DNA of 64,000 nucleotides from Mytilus californianus (taxonomy: Eukaryota > Mollusca > Bivalvia > Mytilida > Mytilidae): NCBI RefSeq assembly GCF_021869535.1, contig NW_026262712.1:52208384-52272383 (forward strand), given 5' to 3'. Each line of letters opens with the position of its first letter. The stretch's first letter is position 1. Made by a program: the position numbers and the translations under genes. The notes under the pieces are model-generated. The model was not told the DNA's origin. It ran no database searches and saw only the letters and a program-made list of their open reading frames with translations. Positions 24,651 through 36,077 of the stretch are shown piece by piece.

Positions 24651-25724
24651 AACAACGTAAGAACAAATTGTAAAACCCAGTTGGAAAGGGCTCAACTCAA
24701 ATAGATCAGCACGGAGTATATAACCAATTAACAAAAAGACACTGAGTTCTCATAGCTAGTTCAAAGCTTAGTAATTACAGTTGATGAATAAATACTGTTG
24801 GCACCGACTAAAATATAAATAAGTACACATCCGATTAGTAACCAAAGTGAAAAGTGGATTCAGTGTTACAGTCAAAGCTTTATTTATATGGTGTTTGAGT
24901 ACTGAGATCGTCGCAAATTACATGAGTAGCTATTTGCTTCGAGGAGCCTAAAATTTTCATTTGTGAAAAAATATTTAACATAAAATCATTTAACACTCAT
25001 CATTCTTATTTTTTTATGAAACATTGTTGGATTCTAAATCTTAACATGTTTGTTCCAGAAGGTAAATAAAAAAAATAAACTGTCTGTGCCTTTAACACAG
25101 GGGCATAATTCTTTCAAATACCAAGTAAGAATGTGACTAAGTTGGTTACTCTAATTCAGTACAGTTTTCCATTTATAGGTTACTTACCAACACTATTTTG
25201 GAGAATTAGATTCTTGGATTGTAATATAGCAGATCACAATCTCGGTCTATATCTTTATTCAAATATACAAATTTTGAGACAGGAAAGTGATTCATTTGTA
25301 ATATTATTCTTTTAAATTGAAATAATTATGTATTGTATTGTATTATTTCAACTGTTTTAAAAAATACAGAACATTTTTTGTATAATTTTATTTGTTCAAC
25401 TTTGGCAAATAAGGGGAAGCAACTCATATAACCTTACTTTTACTACAAAACATTTTTATAAATTACACCACTTTCCGCAAAATATATTTTTGTATAGTTT
25501 TAGTATGTTGTTCATAGATAGTAACAGACTTGATTTTCAGAGAAAAACTTTGTGTTGCAATTAGTTGCATGTTGTTCGCTAAATTGACTAGACTATAAAA
25601 GAGGTGCTACATAGGACTTATAGACAATTCATGAATGCAAAACTATTCAGAATTCTTTTGAATAGGGTAAATCATAAGGTAAATTGAATACATAAGCAAC
25701 ACATTTTTGTGAGACTGAATTAAC

Positions 25725-26658
25725 TCAAAATTGTCCAAAATCTGCTCTTCGGGTCTTAGCAGAAACGAACTTCTCCATTACTTTGTCAATATTCACACTT
25801 AAATCCCGATGAATATGCATTAATGCTTGCGATGATAACCTATAGTTATTCATGGTTGATCGTACATATGTTTTCAACCGACGTAGTACACTGAACGATC
25901 TCTCCGCGGTAGCACTTGTTAACGGGGTGCATTATCAACATAATACTCAAAATTGTATCTACAGAAGGATACAAAACTGGGTTACGATAAATTCGGTTCA
26001 AACGTTGTAATTTACACAATCTTTAGTATAATAATAATTCGGGTCTGTAATTAACAAATTTAATTTAGGACGTGTGTACTTTTCCAAATTGACTGTTTTT
26101 CGGGGTAGATATTTCATATCTTATAATTAATTGGACACAATTTTAAATTAATATCAGGATACCCCTTCAAATCCAAAGAGTTACCCCTGGTATATGCTAT
26201 TCCATGATTTTGGGAAACGTTTTACACACTTATAGTGACTTGGAAGAATTAAAATCAACATACCTCGCCGGGAAATCAAAATTATTTACATCTTTCTAGT
26301 TGGATGTTAGTAATTGCATCTTAACTTCTGTCATCTGCAAATTGGATTCGTGCAGGCTTGACATGTCTGGGTACGGAGCGGTGTTGGCTTTGGAGGTCGA
26401 AACTGAGATGGAGCTTGCATTTGCTTTTTCACTATCATGATTTATTCTCTCAGACTCTGGCAAGGATTGTTGGGAAATGGGTTCTTCTGAAGAACCTTTC
26501 GTTTCTGTTGAAACGGGTTTAGTAAAAAAAATGTCAATAGTTTTCCATTTAGCCTTTTCACCTTTTTCGCTACGCTTCGACGTCATGTCGTGTTCAACGC
26601 CGGACATCTTATGTGCGTATACATACCAGAAACGTCCTGATTTTAATAAAACTTTCAT
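25725..26658 (-). pseudogene. hAT / ZMYM1-like transposase relic
   Basis: Two ends of a transposase remain. On minus, 26658-26296 is an open 120-codon N-terminal part with a basic stretch and IDIFFTKPVS, resembling the 'xxDxFFxK' N-terminus typical of ZMYM1/TTF-zinc-finger hAT proteins. Positions 25921-25725 encode the hAT C-terminal dimerisation motif: TSATAERSFSVLRRLKT followed by the Arg- and Leu-rich helix, ending at a stop at 25725. Just upstream (about 26020-25926) the frame continues as LYPSVDTILSIML only after a frame change, and an in-frame stop lies near 26024. The catalytic RNase-H-like middle is missing. The element is dead. Confidence 0.75.
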
Positions 26659-26829
26659 TTTGAAACCAAATGCCGTTATTTAATGACATTCCATCAATTA
26701 AAAAAGCGACAACATATATGTGTTTCCTTTAAACATTTTATTCATAAATTTGTTTGCCCTTTTTTTTCAGCATGCCGAAGTGCACGCAACTGCGTGTTGG
26801 CGTATAGAGAGCTACGTGCCTGGTGGATA

Positions 26830-27827
26830 AAAAGATGTAAGAGACAAATCTGCAGTCTTTTTTTCAATTATTTATTGAAATTTATATTACAGAAAACATA
26901 ATACAAAATATTTTTTGTCTACTAATTTCAAGATTATAGAATTATGTGATAGGGTTAACATTCTTTATGGTAAGGTTGATCTTAACTTATTTTTGCAGTT
27001 GTAAGTCGGTCTTTTGATTTTAAAGCTCTCCAAACGTTTCATATTTTTGCTTTCCCACTTTCCGTACCCTGTACAGAGATGGTTCCAGACACATGTGGTG
27101 TACTTGAAGTTACCATAGCGTTCAATATTTTACCTTGGATGTTTTGTATTTGGTTATTTAATAATAATTATGATGTACGAACTTAGAAAATTTGAATATC
27201 GTATCGACTGCTAGCAGCCGGTTCGATATTGAATATTAAATAACGAATCACGAGCCGGTCGCTAACTTCACATCGTCAAAACATAGAAAGAATGAATCCA
27301 CATTGAATATCCGAAGTTTCACAGATCTACATTTCTTTTCCAAAATCTATTTTGAAATTTAATCAAGCAAGCAAGAGACCACTTATATACAGTCACTGCA
27401 GTGAATGTACTATATTTCAGATGGAAAATACCTGCGTACTCGAACCGATCCATTTTTTTTTCAAAACCTGCTTATCAATGTTAAGTTAACAACCAGCTGT
27501 CAGAATGTTGCCTTTGCTTTTTAAAATATTAGATATTATATAACTTTGGAGGCGATTGCTGGAGAAAATGTAATATTTTAATTCTTTTAACGTAGTTTGC
27601 AATTTTTGATTCCCAAAATCAAGTTGAATTTGGAAAATAAATTGTTTTTCTTATTTGATATACATGTATTTATACAGGTCTTCAGTTCATTCCACAAACA
27701 GCGATATAAGAACCATAACTCTAGTACAGTCTTTGTTTTAGTTCCGTAACATTCATATTCTAAAGTTATTCTCTTTTAAAATTTTCAAATATCAATTCTT
27801 TAAGTATAATTGTTTCCTTTGTTTTTT
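26830..27827. other. No gene seen
   Basis: AT-rich sequence between the hAT relic and the foldback arm. I see no exon, RNA gene or repeat of a family I know. A short GC-rich island near 27195-27260 ('gccggttcgatattgaat', 'cgagccggtcg') is an imperfect inverted pair. Confidence 0.4.
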
Positions 27828-27854
27828 ATGGCATGGTATTAGTTGCAAAAATTT

Positions 27855-28095
27855 GATATTTTTCATTTAAATGCAATATTTCTTATTTAATTGGTATATT
27901 TCTTCATTTAAATGCAATATTTTTTTATTTGAATGGTATATTTTTTCATTTAAATGCAATATTTTTTATTCAAATGGTATAATTTTTCATTCAAATGGTA
28001 TAATTTTCATTCAATTCAATAGTTTTTATTCAATTGGTATAAAATGTCATTTGAATGCAATATTTTTTATTCAATTGGTATAGTAGTTTTTTTAT
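27855..28095 (+). repeat. AT-rich tandem array in the left foldback arm
   Basis: Alternating units of 'catttaaatgcaatattt' and 'tattcaattggtataatt' type, about 18-20 bases each, repeat six to seven times as pairs (~38 bp). The mirrored array lies at 34620-34870. It gives a repetitive chance reading frame that should not be called a gene. Confidence 0.85.
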
Positions 28096-28254
28096 TTATA
28101 TGCAATAATTGCATTATGGGAAATTCTTTGACGTCATAAGGTCAAATTTGCAACAACGTTTGTGATTGGTCGGAAATTGTTTAGATTTCTCCCCTTTCTT
28201 TCTAAACATGGGTGACCAAGAATTAAAAAACGCGTCAGAATATCGCCCTCTAAC

Positions 28255-31251
28255 TTAAAGACCAAACAGCCTATTCAGTTCTACCAGTGATTTTTCCTTA
28301 ATATTTTGTGTGAAGGTATTTCGTGATTTGAGGAACAAAATATGATAAAAAAAATTGGGGGTCACCGACTTAGTTTTGTCACTATAGCAACCTCAGTTTC
28401 GTGTTTTCCCGAATATTAACATGATATTTGCTTGTTATTTAAACTCTCAAAAAATCCCATTATATCAAACCTACAAGCATAATTCTTGTTTCATGTTAAA
28501 CAGTAGATTTGTGTCTATCAAATACAGGTTCAAGAGTTTAAGACTCTTATTGTTTTGATCTTAAAAAATATGATTTATTTCATTCCCGCCAAAAATAAAA
28601 CGCAAGAATGAAAAATGTTTCAAGTATTAAAAAATATCTACCAGTGATTTTTTCATAAAAATTTCAAGAAGGAAAGTGCCATGTGTACTCTTCAAAATAA
28701 AGCAAAAAAATGTATATGTCACCGACCTTTCAAAAAAGTTATGATTAATTTTCATGTTTTTTTTCTCGTTCGTTTTGAAGAAAAGAGTTGTCTTTCTTCA
28801 GAACATTGAATCTGACGTCATAGTACAAGTTTTCCTTGCTAGCGTACTGTTTGAAAAAAATTGCAAATTGGACGTTTGAAACCCACATTTAAATTTTCAA
28901 GAATCAAGAATAACAACTATATTCACCTACTTTATTATCCGGTAATACAAGAGATCACATTTATGTATCAGTATCAGATCCATGATGTTGTTGCCGCACA
29001 AAATTAACCTTCAGAAACACCATCCGTCGGAAAGAAAAATTGTTCGAAATAATCTTTTACGACGCTTTAGAAAGGAAAGTCTGTTTTTGTCCTCTCCCTC
29101 TCATTAGCAAAATCATTGAAAAATAAAAAGAGAAATGAAAGATGATACTGGCTAACTTACAGACTATTTGACTATATTAGACTAGATGTGTGGGTTTTTT
29201 TGTCACGTCAATTTCAGAACTTCGCCCTAGCGCACTCTTTCGCTACTGTTGACAGACGAACAGACATTAGCACGGACGGACTTCTTTATACCATTATTTG
29301 TCCCGACTAAGACGAGTGTATACAAATTATTCCATCTAGTTTGTGGATTCATTATTTCTGAATATTTAAAATATAAGAAAATTAAAATTATAGGTATAAT
29401 ATGTGAATTGAAGTTTTTGATTCTAAAACGTTTTACATCAATTTAACCTATCATAAAATACGATCCCCGTTGTTACTACCTCACGTGTTTTGAATAAACG
29501 AGACAGTAAATATAAAATACAAATAAGTTTTTAATTCAAAAATTGGTTTAGAATCTAAGAAATAATTTTCCGTTGAAAACTATACAGTATTTCTCAAAAC
29601 AGGATGAAATATTATGAATCTAAATAGCTCATTTTGGAAATTAAAACAACGACAAGGTTGTATGTATAGATTGTCGGCATTGAAAATCGAAATCTGTTTT
29701 CAATCTTTCCGGTCATTGTAGCTTTTTGAAAGTGAGAAATTTTATGTTGGATTTTATTCTTGAAGCAATTGTTTTTTGTCATAAGTTAAATTTACAACAA
29801 GTTTAGTTTTCAAAACCGTAAATTTTTATTTTAATTCACATTCACTGAGTATATTAATTCCTTATATTTTTTGCCTTAAGCTTCTGTGAGATCAGGCGAA
29901 ATCTTTATCATTTCTCCTTGAGACAATTTGAAATGAAACAAATGACAAAAGACAATGAACCTTTATCATTTTTATTTTTACTATAATATTTTGTCAATTA
30001 AGCAGTATAGATAAAATTTAACTTCATTGCAAGATCACCATTATTTTACGAGAATCTTAAAGAAATAAGTTAATCTCAACATGCATACGTTGCCAGTATA
30101 TCGAAATTTCTAGAAAGTATTGTTTATCGGCCATTACCCTCTGAAAACTCAGTTTTGAAAATCACATATTAAGTTAAAATTCTAAGCGTAAGTCATATAA
30201 ATTTACCAGTGTAAAGTTACACGGGCGTACGAGATTTGCGCCGATTTAAAAAAAATTTCGATCTTTAATTTGCGCCGATTTGATTCTTTCATTAGCGCCT
30301 ATTTTCTTTTTTTTATCACTAGCCCCGATACTTTATTTGCTATGCGAGTAAATAATGTACATGTAGCAAACCTAGAATGTATATTGCATGGTAATATATG
30401 GATATAAATAGTGTTCCCTTATGTTTAAGATAATTTTGGTCATATTTTTCGAGAACTTCGTTTTGACACGAGAAAGAAAAGATGGACTTCGTTATTGGCA
30501 AGTACAACAAGTATAGAAAAGATAAAATGACAAGAAAGGAATATATCAGATGTGTGGCATATAAATTCTCGGCAAGATAATAATTCATTGTACTAGTATT
30601 ACATTTTAATGGATTTTATTGTGGTGCTTTGAAATGCTGTAAATAGAATTTCACTCCGTGATTTTAGTGGATGTAAACAGAGTGCACAAATATCTTTTAA
30701 ATTGACTTATCCTGCTCGAAATTCTACTCCCACCTCCCCTTTGTGAGCAGGGGACAACAGTTATATACATGTTATAATTGACAATTCGGCATAACATATG
30801 TACAACTGGCTAACGGAAGAGGTTTATTTGATAAATAAAAAAATAACTTTCACCTATAATTTACCTGTACACAATCGGCGCAAATGAAAGACAAAATCGG
30901 CGCAAGTGAAAGAAAAAAAGTGAAATGCAGATCGGCGCAAATGCAAAAAGCCGAGTTCAAAATTTATATTTTTATTATTATTTTTATTAGAATGGAGGTT
31001 ACAGATAGTGTAGTATCTTTTGTGTCCATTTGTGTTTAATTTCCACTAGGTAACAGTGCGACGCTTAATTCCACTTTTCTTGGAAGACGTAGTTTTCAGC
31101 GTACACCATGTTGGAATCCGTGAAAAACGCGAAATAGGACGTTATAATTTGACGTTTTTTTTCATGGCTAGAAACAACGTCATAGAGCTTTTATGTCACT
31201 ACCAAGTTGCGTTAGTTGATGCGCATCAACAATAGGCTGTTTGGTCTTTAA
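28255..31251. mobile_element. TTAA-flanked inverted-repeat element, piggyBac-like, ~3.0 kb
   Basis: TTAA at 28255-28258 and at 31248-31251 brackets perfect 17 bp ends: 'agaccaaacagcctatt' and its reverse complement. Removing 28259-31251 restores a foldback arm that matches the opposite arm (about 34440), where the same site is uninterrupted ('ctaactaaatct' in reverse complement). The interior (2989 bp) has no transposase frame, so the element is non-autonomous. TTAA duplication is the hallmark of piggyBac. The ends do not start with the usual CCC, so the family is tentative. Confidence 0.75.
30232..30950. repeat. Internal inverted repeats of 'tttgcgccgatt' type
   Basis: 'gatttgcgccgattt' and 'aatttgcgccgatttg' at 30232-30300 are mirrored by three 'atcggcgcaaatg'-type copies at 30872-30945. 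They may be the ends of a smaller element nested in the TTAA element, or its subterminal transposase-binding repeats. Confidence 0.55.
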
Positions 31252-31312
31252 ATCTAACGTTCATGCGAGTCCTGCACTGGCTGTTAAAATCTTGTGGTCA
31301 TAACTAGTAATT

Positions 31313-31620
31313 CTATTGCAAAATTTCGATGGTCAAAACGTTCGGTCCACTTTTCAAAAACCGTTTCATTGTATATGGATTTATATGCAAGTATATCGGT
31401 TTTTTTAAATAGATTAGACACCGTTGGTTTTCCCGTTTGAATAGTTTTACACTACTAATTTTTTTGGGGCCCTTTATGGCTTGCTGTTCGGTTTGAGCCA
31501 ACGCTCCGTGTTGAAGACCGTACGTTGATCTTTAATGGTTTACATTTACAAATTATGACTTGGATGTAGAGTTGTCTCATCGGCACCCATACCACATCTT
31601 CTTATATCTATATACAACGT
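31313..31620 (-). repeat. Mytilid dispersed repeat copy
   Basis: Read on minus: 'gatgtggtatgggtgcc', 'atgagacaactctacatcca', 'taaaccattaaagatcaacg' and 'ttggctcaaaccgaacagc'. It has the family layout in reverse orientation and lies in the foldback spacer. Confidence 0.75.
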
Positions 31621-31839
31621 AAACAGACGTTTCTCAGACTGTTTTCTTTTTTGAATAAATCCTTTGCCGCGCGTTGTGTACTGATTGATAACTCAGTCTG
31701 GGAGAACAAGATTTATTTCAGTTGTAATTAGGTTTGAGCAAGCTTCCAGTAATTGCAAATACTCTTATGTCGGTGCTTTGTGTCTATTGTCTTAATGTTA
31801 GTTTTTTTGTGTGTCTCGTACCGATCTTTTGAGTTAATT

Positions 31840-32720
31840 TGCTGATTTTTGCAGGTTGTTATTTTATTGTACTGTTACACCACTGTCCCAGCTTCGGGAT
31901 GGGTTGCTCACAAACATGTTGTTGTACTGTTACACCGCTGTCCCAGATTAGGGGGAGGATTGGGATCCCGCTAACATGTTTAACCCCACCACATTCTGTA
32001 TGTATGTGCTTGTCCCAAGTCAGGAGCCTGTAATTCAGTGGTTGCCGTTTGTTGCTTTGTTATACATATTTGTGTTTCGTTCATTTTTTTGTACATTAAT
32101 TCGGCCGTTAGTTTTCTCGATTGAATTGTTTTACATTTTTGATTTCGGGGCCTTTTATAGCTGACTATGCGGTGTAGGCTTTGCTTATTGTCGAAGGCCG
32201 TACGGTGACTTATAGCTGTTGATTTCTGTGTCATTTGATCTCTTGTGAGGAGTTGTCTCATTTGCAATCATACCACATCTTCGTTTTTATATCCACCCTG
32301 CCATATTCTTTATTTGCCTGTCCCAGGGATGGAGCCTGTAGTTTAGTGGTTGTCGTTGGTTCCTGTCTCGACTCATATTTGATATTTGGTAAATTGTTTT
32401 GTTATGTATAAATAGGCTGTTAGTTTTTTCGTTTGAATTGTTCATGTCGGGCCTTTTATAGACGACTTTACAGTATCAGGTTTTTGTCATTGTTGAAGGC
32501 CTTACGATTGTCTACAAAAAGCATTTGTCTACATGACAGCAAAAAGCTCTACAGAGCTTATGTTTGTAGTATTTCATGTAACCCGACTTAAAATAAATTT
32601 TTCTTATCTTATCTTATCTTATCTATAATCGCTTACATCCACTTCATATTTGAACTCCGGTGGATAGTTGCCTTATTAGCAATCATATTCCATCTCTTCA
32701 TTTTTATATTATATACGTGA
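31840..32720 (-). repeat. Two mytilid dispersed repeat copies in tandem
   Basis: The first copy (about 31840-32290) contains 'actgtcccagcttcgggat', 'ttgtcccaagtcaggagcct', 'tttcggggccttttatagct' and 'ggagttgtctcatttgcaat'. A second, more diverged copy (about 32300-32720) repeats 'cctgtcccagggatggagcc' and 'gggccttttatagacgac'. A (ATCTT)n run sits at 32598-32622. The overlapping frames are shadows of the repeat. Confidence 0.75.
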
Positions 32721-33007
32721 CTTCTAAACTCGTGTTTTCCTGAACAAGCATGAAATAATTATCACTGGGCGTTAAAATTAGCAACAAACAATCAATCAAT
32801 TTAAACTTGTGTTAAATAAGAGGATAACCCTTTGATATTTATTTATTTGTTGGGGTGGGGGACAGAAGGATTTCATGTATGAATATGGTTGCCTGGTAAG
32901 AGCTGAAAAATAGGCATGATTAGCGACAGATTGAAATGAATAATAATGCCCTCTCTTCCCTTCCCCATCCTTTATCTATAAATTTAAACTGTCCACCACG
33001 GAATAGC

Positions 33008-33045
33008 CCGATAGTGTTGAAAGTAGCGTTAAACACCAATCAATC
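33008..33045 (+). repeat. SINE 3' tail fragment
   Basis: 'tagtgttgaaagtagcgtta' followed by 'aacaccaatcaatcaa' matches the reverse complement of the tail region of the SINEs at 7924-8180 and 42511-42770. Only the 3' end is present, as in a truncated retroposed copy. Confidence 0.7.
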
Positions 33046-33660
33046 AAAATCCCTTCCCTAGAATATCAAATAATCGTCCCTTAACTGTTATTGTCCGTGT
33101 AGTTCTTATATTTATCCAGCTTATCGTCCTACAGGGATGTCCTACTAAGGCTGTCATACCATAAAAACGTTTATAAAACAGCTCACATTCTAATATATCT
33201 GCATTCATAAATTTATTAATTTCATTTAGACTAAACGACGCCATGTTTGTTATGTGCCTCTGCCGTCAACCTATCAAAAAAGAAGAGGTGGAAGAGAGCC
33301 AGAATATCTTCCCAATGCAAAAAAAAAAACAGAAATGGACTTCTTCTGGCTCACTTCCGAAGAACAAAAAAAAACCGCGCCCCATTGATATGTTTTAAAA
33401 ACGCCTTGCCCCTACCCTTTTTTCCAAAAAAATGGCATTATTAAATATATTAACCTATATATATAATCATCAAAATAAAAATGCTACTGTATTTTTATAA
33501 GACCTACTTTATTACATGACCTGGGACTACTGACATCTATCTATAAGTCCTAGCATACATTAATTATAATAATATGAATATGTTTCTTGTTTTAATAACC
33601 ACATATGATGCTATGCATGAGTCATTATTTATCAGGACATGAATTGGGTTTACATAGAGA

Positions 33661-33922
33661 GGATAAGGGACGACATCAGAAAATCAATGAAGGATAAAAA
33701 ACTTAATTCAAATAGTTTTTTTTTTGGTTGGTTGGTTGGGGGGTCAAAATTGCTGCAAGTTTTGTTTAATTAACATCGATTTTATATATATCCTTATTGG
33801 TCAATCAATTTTTCCCAAATTAAGTTAAAGGGGGGGGGGGGGGGGGAGGGGGTCAGTGAAAAAACCTATATGAATTAAGTTTTTTTTATCCTACATTGAA
33901 CTTTTGATGTCGTCCCTAATGT
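33661..33922. repeat. Inverted-repeat hairpin with poly-G in its loop
   Basis: 'agggacgacatcagaaaatc' and 'ggataaaaaacttaattcaa' at 33666-33710 are mirrored at 33870-33920. The loop contains a (GGTT)n stretch and a 17-base G run (33830-33846). It looks like a small foldback or MITE relic. Confidence 0.7.
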
Positions 33923-33924
33923 GC

Positions 33925-34408
33925 AAAAAAAATAGATAAGGGGCGGGACCAAACCTATAGATAACATAATAAAGACATGATGAAATATACAGAATACTTT
34001 GATTGACTTTTGGTTGCCTTATGTCCAGTGTCAAATATGTCACGCATGTTTAGGACAAATATAATAGAGATCAAAGGATAAAGAATAGAGTGAAATGGTA
34101 AAAACTAAAAGATATAGAATTATAGAAACGATCTTTGATCTGAAACCCCTACCCTCACACACACACCATAACCATTACTGCCAATACTCGTATATATACA
34201 TCTCTATACAAATATCTAAATTTGAACCTACCCCCCTATTTCAATGTGTAGACTGTAGGAGAGTTTCTTCAGAAAAGGTTTTCATTGGAGGTGTTTTTTG
34301 CCATGCACGCAGGCATCTGTTTCTATCCATGAACAAGTTGTGTGTCAAATTAATTATTATTATTTACTTGTCACTCGCATTTCTTGCTCGTCCTGGGCAT
34401 TATTGGCA
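33925..34408. other. No gene seen in the inner part of the foldback spacer
   Basis: A 105-codon frame at 34095-34412 begins in low-complexity sequence ('ctcacacacacac') and runs into the foldback arm. It has no domain and is not called as a gene. Confidence 0.5.
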
Positions 34409-34936
34409 TTAACAGCCAGTGCACGAACTCGCACGAACGCCAGATTTAGTTAGAGGGGCGATATTCTGACGCGTTTTTTAATTCTTGGTCACTCAAGTTT
34501 AGAAAGAAAGGGGAGAAATCCAAACAATTACCGACCAATCACAAACGTTGTTGCAAATTTGACCTTATGACGTCAAAGAATTTCCCATAATGCAATTATT
34601 GCAAAAAAATAAAAAAAACTACTTTACCAATTGAATAAAAAATATTGCATGTAAATGACATTTTATACCAATTGAATAAAAAAATATTGCATTTGAAAGA
34701 AAATTATACCATTTGAATGAAAAATTATACCATTTGAATGAAAAATTATACCATCTGAATAAAAAATATTGCATTTAAATGAAAAAATATACCATTCAAA
34801 TAAAAAACTATTGCATTTAAATGAAGAAATATACCAATTAAATAAGAAATATTGCATTTAAATGAAAAATATCAAATTTTTGCAACCAATACCATGCCAT
34901 AGTTTTTACTTGCAAAGTTTTTAAAAATGAATTTAT

Positions 34937-35137
34937 TAGGTTATAGATATTTTATAGTTTTTGGATAGTTTTTCAGTGTATCGTAAATTATACCATAGCT
35001 ATTGTTGAAAGCCCCAGCCTTAATCTCACGAGACAAGGTCGAGTGAGGTTGCCGGTGGGGTTTCAACAAAAAACTATGGTATAATTTACGATACACTGAA
35101 AAACTATCCAAAAATATGAAATATCTGTTTTAACCTA
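34937..35137. repeat. Long hairpin H1 (~200 bp palindrome)
   Basis: The left stem 'ggatagtttttcagtgtatc' and 'gtaaattataccatag' is mirrored by 'ctatggtataatttac' and 'gatacactgaaaaactatcc'. The stem extends outwards to 'taggtta' and inwards to 'gttgaaagcccca' / 'tggggtttcaac'. The loop holds 'ctcac...gtgag'. The stem is close to 90 bp per side with few mismatches. The 'ctatggtataatt' end motif recurs at 35882-35995. Confidence 0.85.
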
Positions 35138-35695
35138 TTGCAGCTTTCACTGTTAAAAATAGTTTGCATTAAAAATTATTTGATAAGATTTGGTAAAAAT
35201 ATTCCCTTAGTTTGGGCCTAACAATCAAACCCCGCCCTCTTTCTAAAAATCACGGACTTCTTAAAAGGCGAATATCAGTTAGAAATTGTTTAACTGCAAA
35301 GGGTGAGTATTTGTTTTATCAATCAACATTAATAAGTTAAAATTGTTTTTATTTTGATCTTTAAGATTTTGAATAAATCATACCCCGTTTAATTAATATC
35401 AAAAGCCAAAACCGTAATTTTTATTTAATTTCTAGATTAAGAAAATGCTACGTAAATTGGCCTAACATTTAAGCTTCGTTTTGGCTAACTCGACCCTACC
35501 TAATTTTTACGGTCTTCCCTGACATTTTTATAAGTAAGTAAACTTATGTGTAGTTGTCAGGGTCAGTCTCATCTTGTTTATTTCGAACCTACATTAACAT
35601 TTTCAACATGTCACCGTAAACATACTTTTTTTTTATCAGGCCTAAAAATGTGATTAATTTAACCTTTGGAATAAAAATTTTATTTTTTTTCCAGG

Positions 35696-35862
35696 CTAGA
35701 AGTCTCGTTTACAGAGGGAAGGAAAGAGACAAAAGATGTCGAAAGTTGACAATTGACAAGAATCGATGTACGCAAATTTTTAATTTTGTAGAGCAGCAAG
35801 GACGCATGTCGGGAGAAGTCGACAGAAAGATTGAATCTTGCCAACGCAAAAAAGAATCTTAA
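35696..35862 (+). CDS. Candidate terminal coding exon, unknown protein
   Basis: A polypyrimidine tract and CAG ('tttttttccag') precede an open stretch of about 55 codons ending with TAA at 35862. The encoded peptide is rich in Lys and Arg with regularly spaced Cys (RCRKLTI, NRCTQIF, IESCQ) and has a less AT-rich, coding-like composition. A good donor (GGTGAGT near 35302) lies upstream, but joining it in phase gives stops, so the upstream exon is unknown. The stretch lies between copies of the 'ctatggtataatt' motif and could belong to a mobile element. No family is recognised. Low confidence. Confidence 0.25.
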
Positions 35863-35879
35863 CTGTTGTGACATCTTAA

Positions 35880-36005
35880 AACTATGGTATAATTGTGGCC
35901 AAGGTCAGTTTTAAATAGAACAGTTGCTAAAAATAAACCATGGTATAACTAAATTATACCATAGTTTGCTATGGTATAATTTTCGGTTATTGTAAATTAT
36001 ACTTA
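35880..36005. repeat. Cluster of 'ctatggtataatt' inverted motifs
   Basis: Four copies alternate in orientation: 'ctatggtataattg' at 35882, 'ccatggtataact' at 35938, 'aattataccatag' at 35954 and 'ctatggtataatttt' at 35970. The motif is the same as in the stem of hairpin H1 about 0.9 kb upstream. Confidence 0.75.
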
Positions 36006-36077
36006 AGTCTGCCTTCATAGGTTTAATAACAACGGTATAGGTTAACTATCGATAGTACATGGGTTTGTTGTTATATT

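Larger units (their letters stand above)
21109..26822 (-). mobile_element. Probable decayed hAT / ZMYM1-like transposon with later insertions
   Basis: The left end 'caggggcgtagctag' (21109) and the right end, reverse complement 'caggcacgtagctctc' (26807-26822), have the hAT-type CAGG start in opposite orientation. Both ends carry 'gtgcacg' nearby. Relics of a transposase lie on minus at 25725-26658, beginning about 160 bases inside the right end as expected. The 3' side is inflated by dispersed repeats (22310-22680, 23590-23900, 24190-24650). I found no convincing 8 bp target duplication, so the pairing of these two ends is an inference. Confidence 0.45.
27828..34900. mobile_element. Foldback-type structure with long inverted arms
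   Basis: Left arm: 27828-28254 plus 31252-31287, split by a later insertion. Right arm: 34409-34900 in reverse complement. Outer ends are 'atggcatggtattagttgc' and its mirror. Arm contents in order: short AT-rich repeats, 'gcattatgggaaattctttg', the palindrome TGACGTCA, 'ttggtcggaaattg', 'acgcgtcagaatatcgcc', and finally 'gcactggctgttaa'. The arms are nearly identical outside the AT array. The ~3.1 kb spacer (31288-34408) holds dispersed repeats and a small hairpin, without a transposase gene. Confidence 0.75.

Noticed and set aside
27871..28083. Repetitive 70-codon frame (and its mirror at 34663-34857) as a repeat protein
   Set aside because: It is a translation of the short AT-rich tandem units in the foldback arms; no signal or conservation of frame.
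35302..35862. Two-exon gene joining a GGTGAGT donor at ~35302 to the exon at 35696
   Set aside because: All three joins give a stop codon either before or just after the junction.
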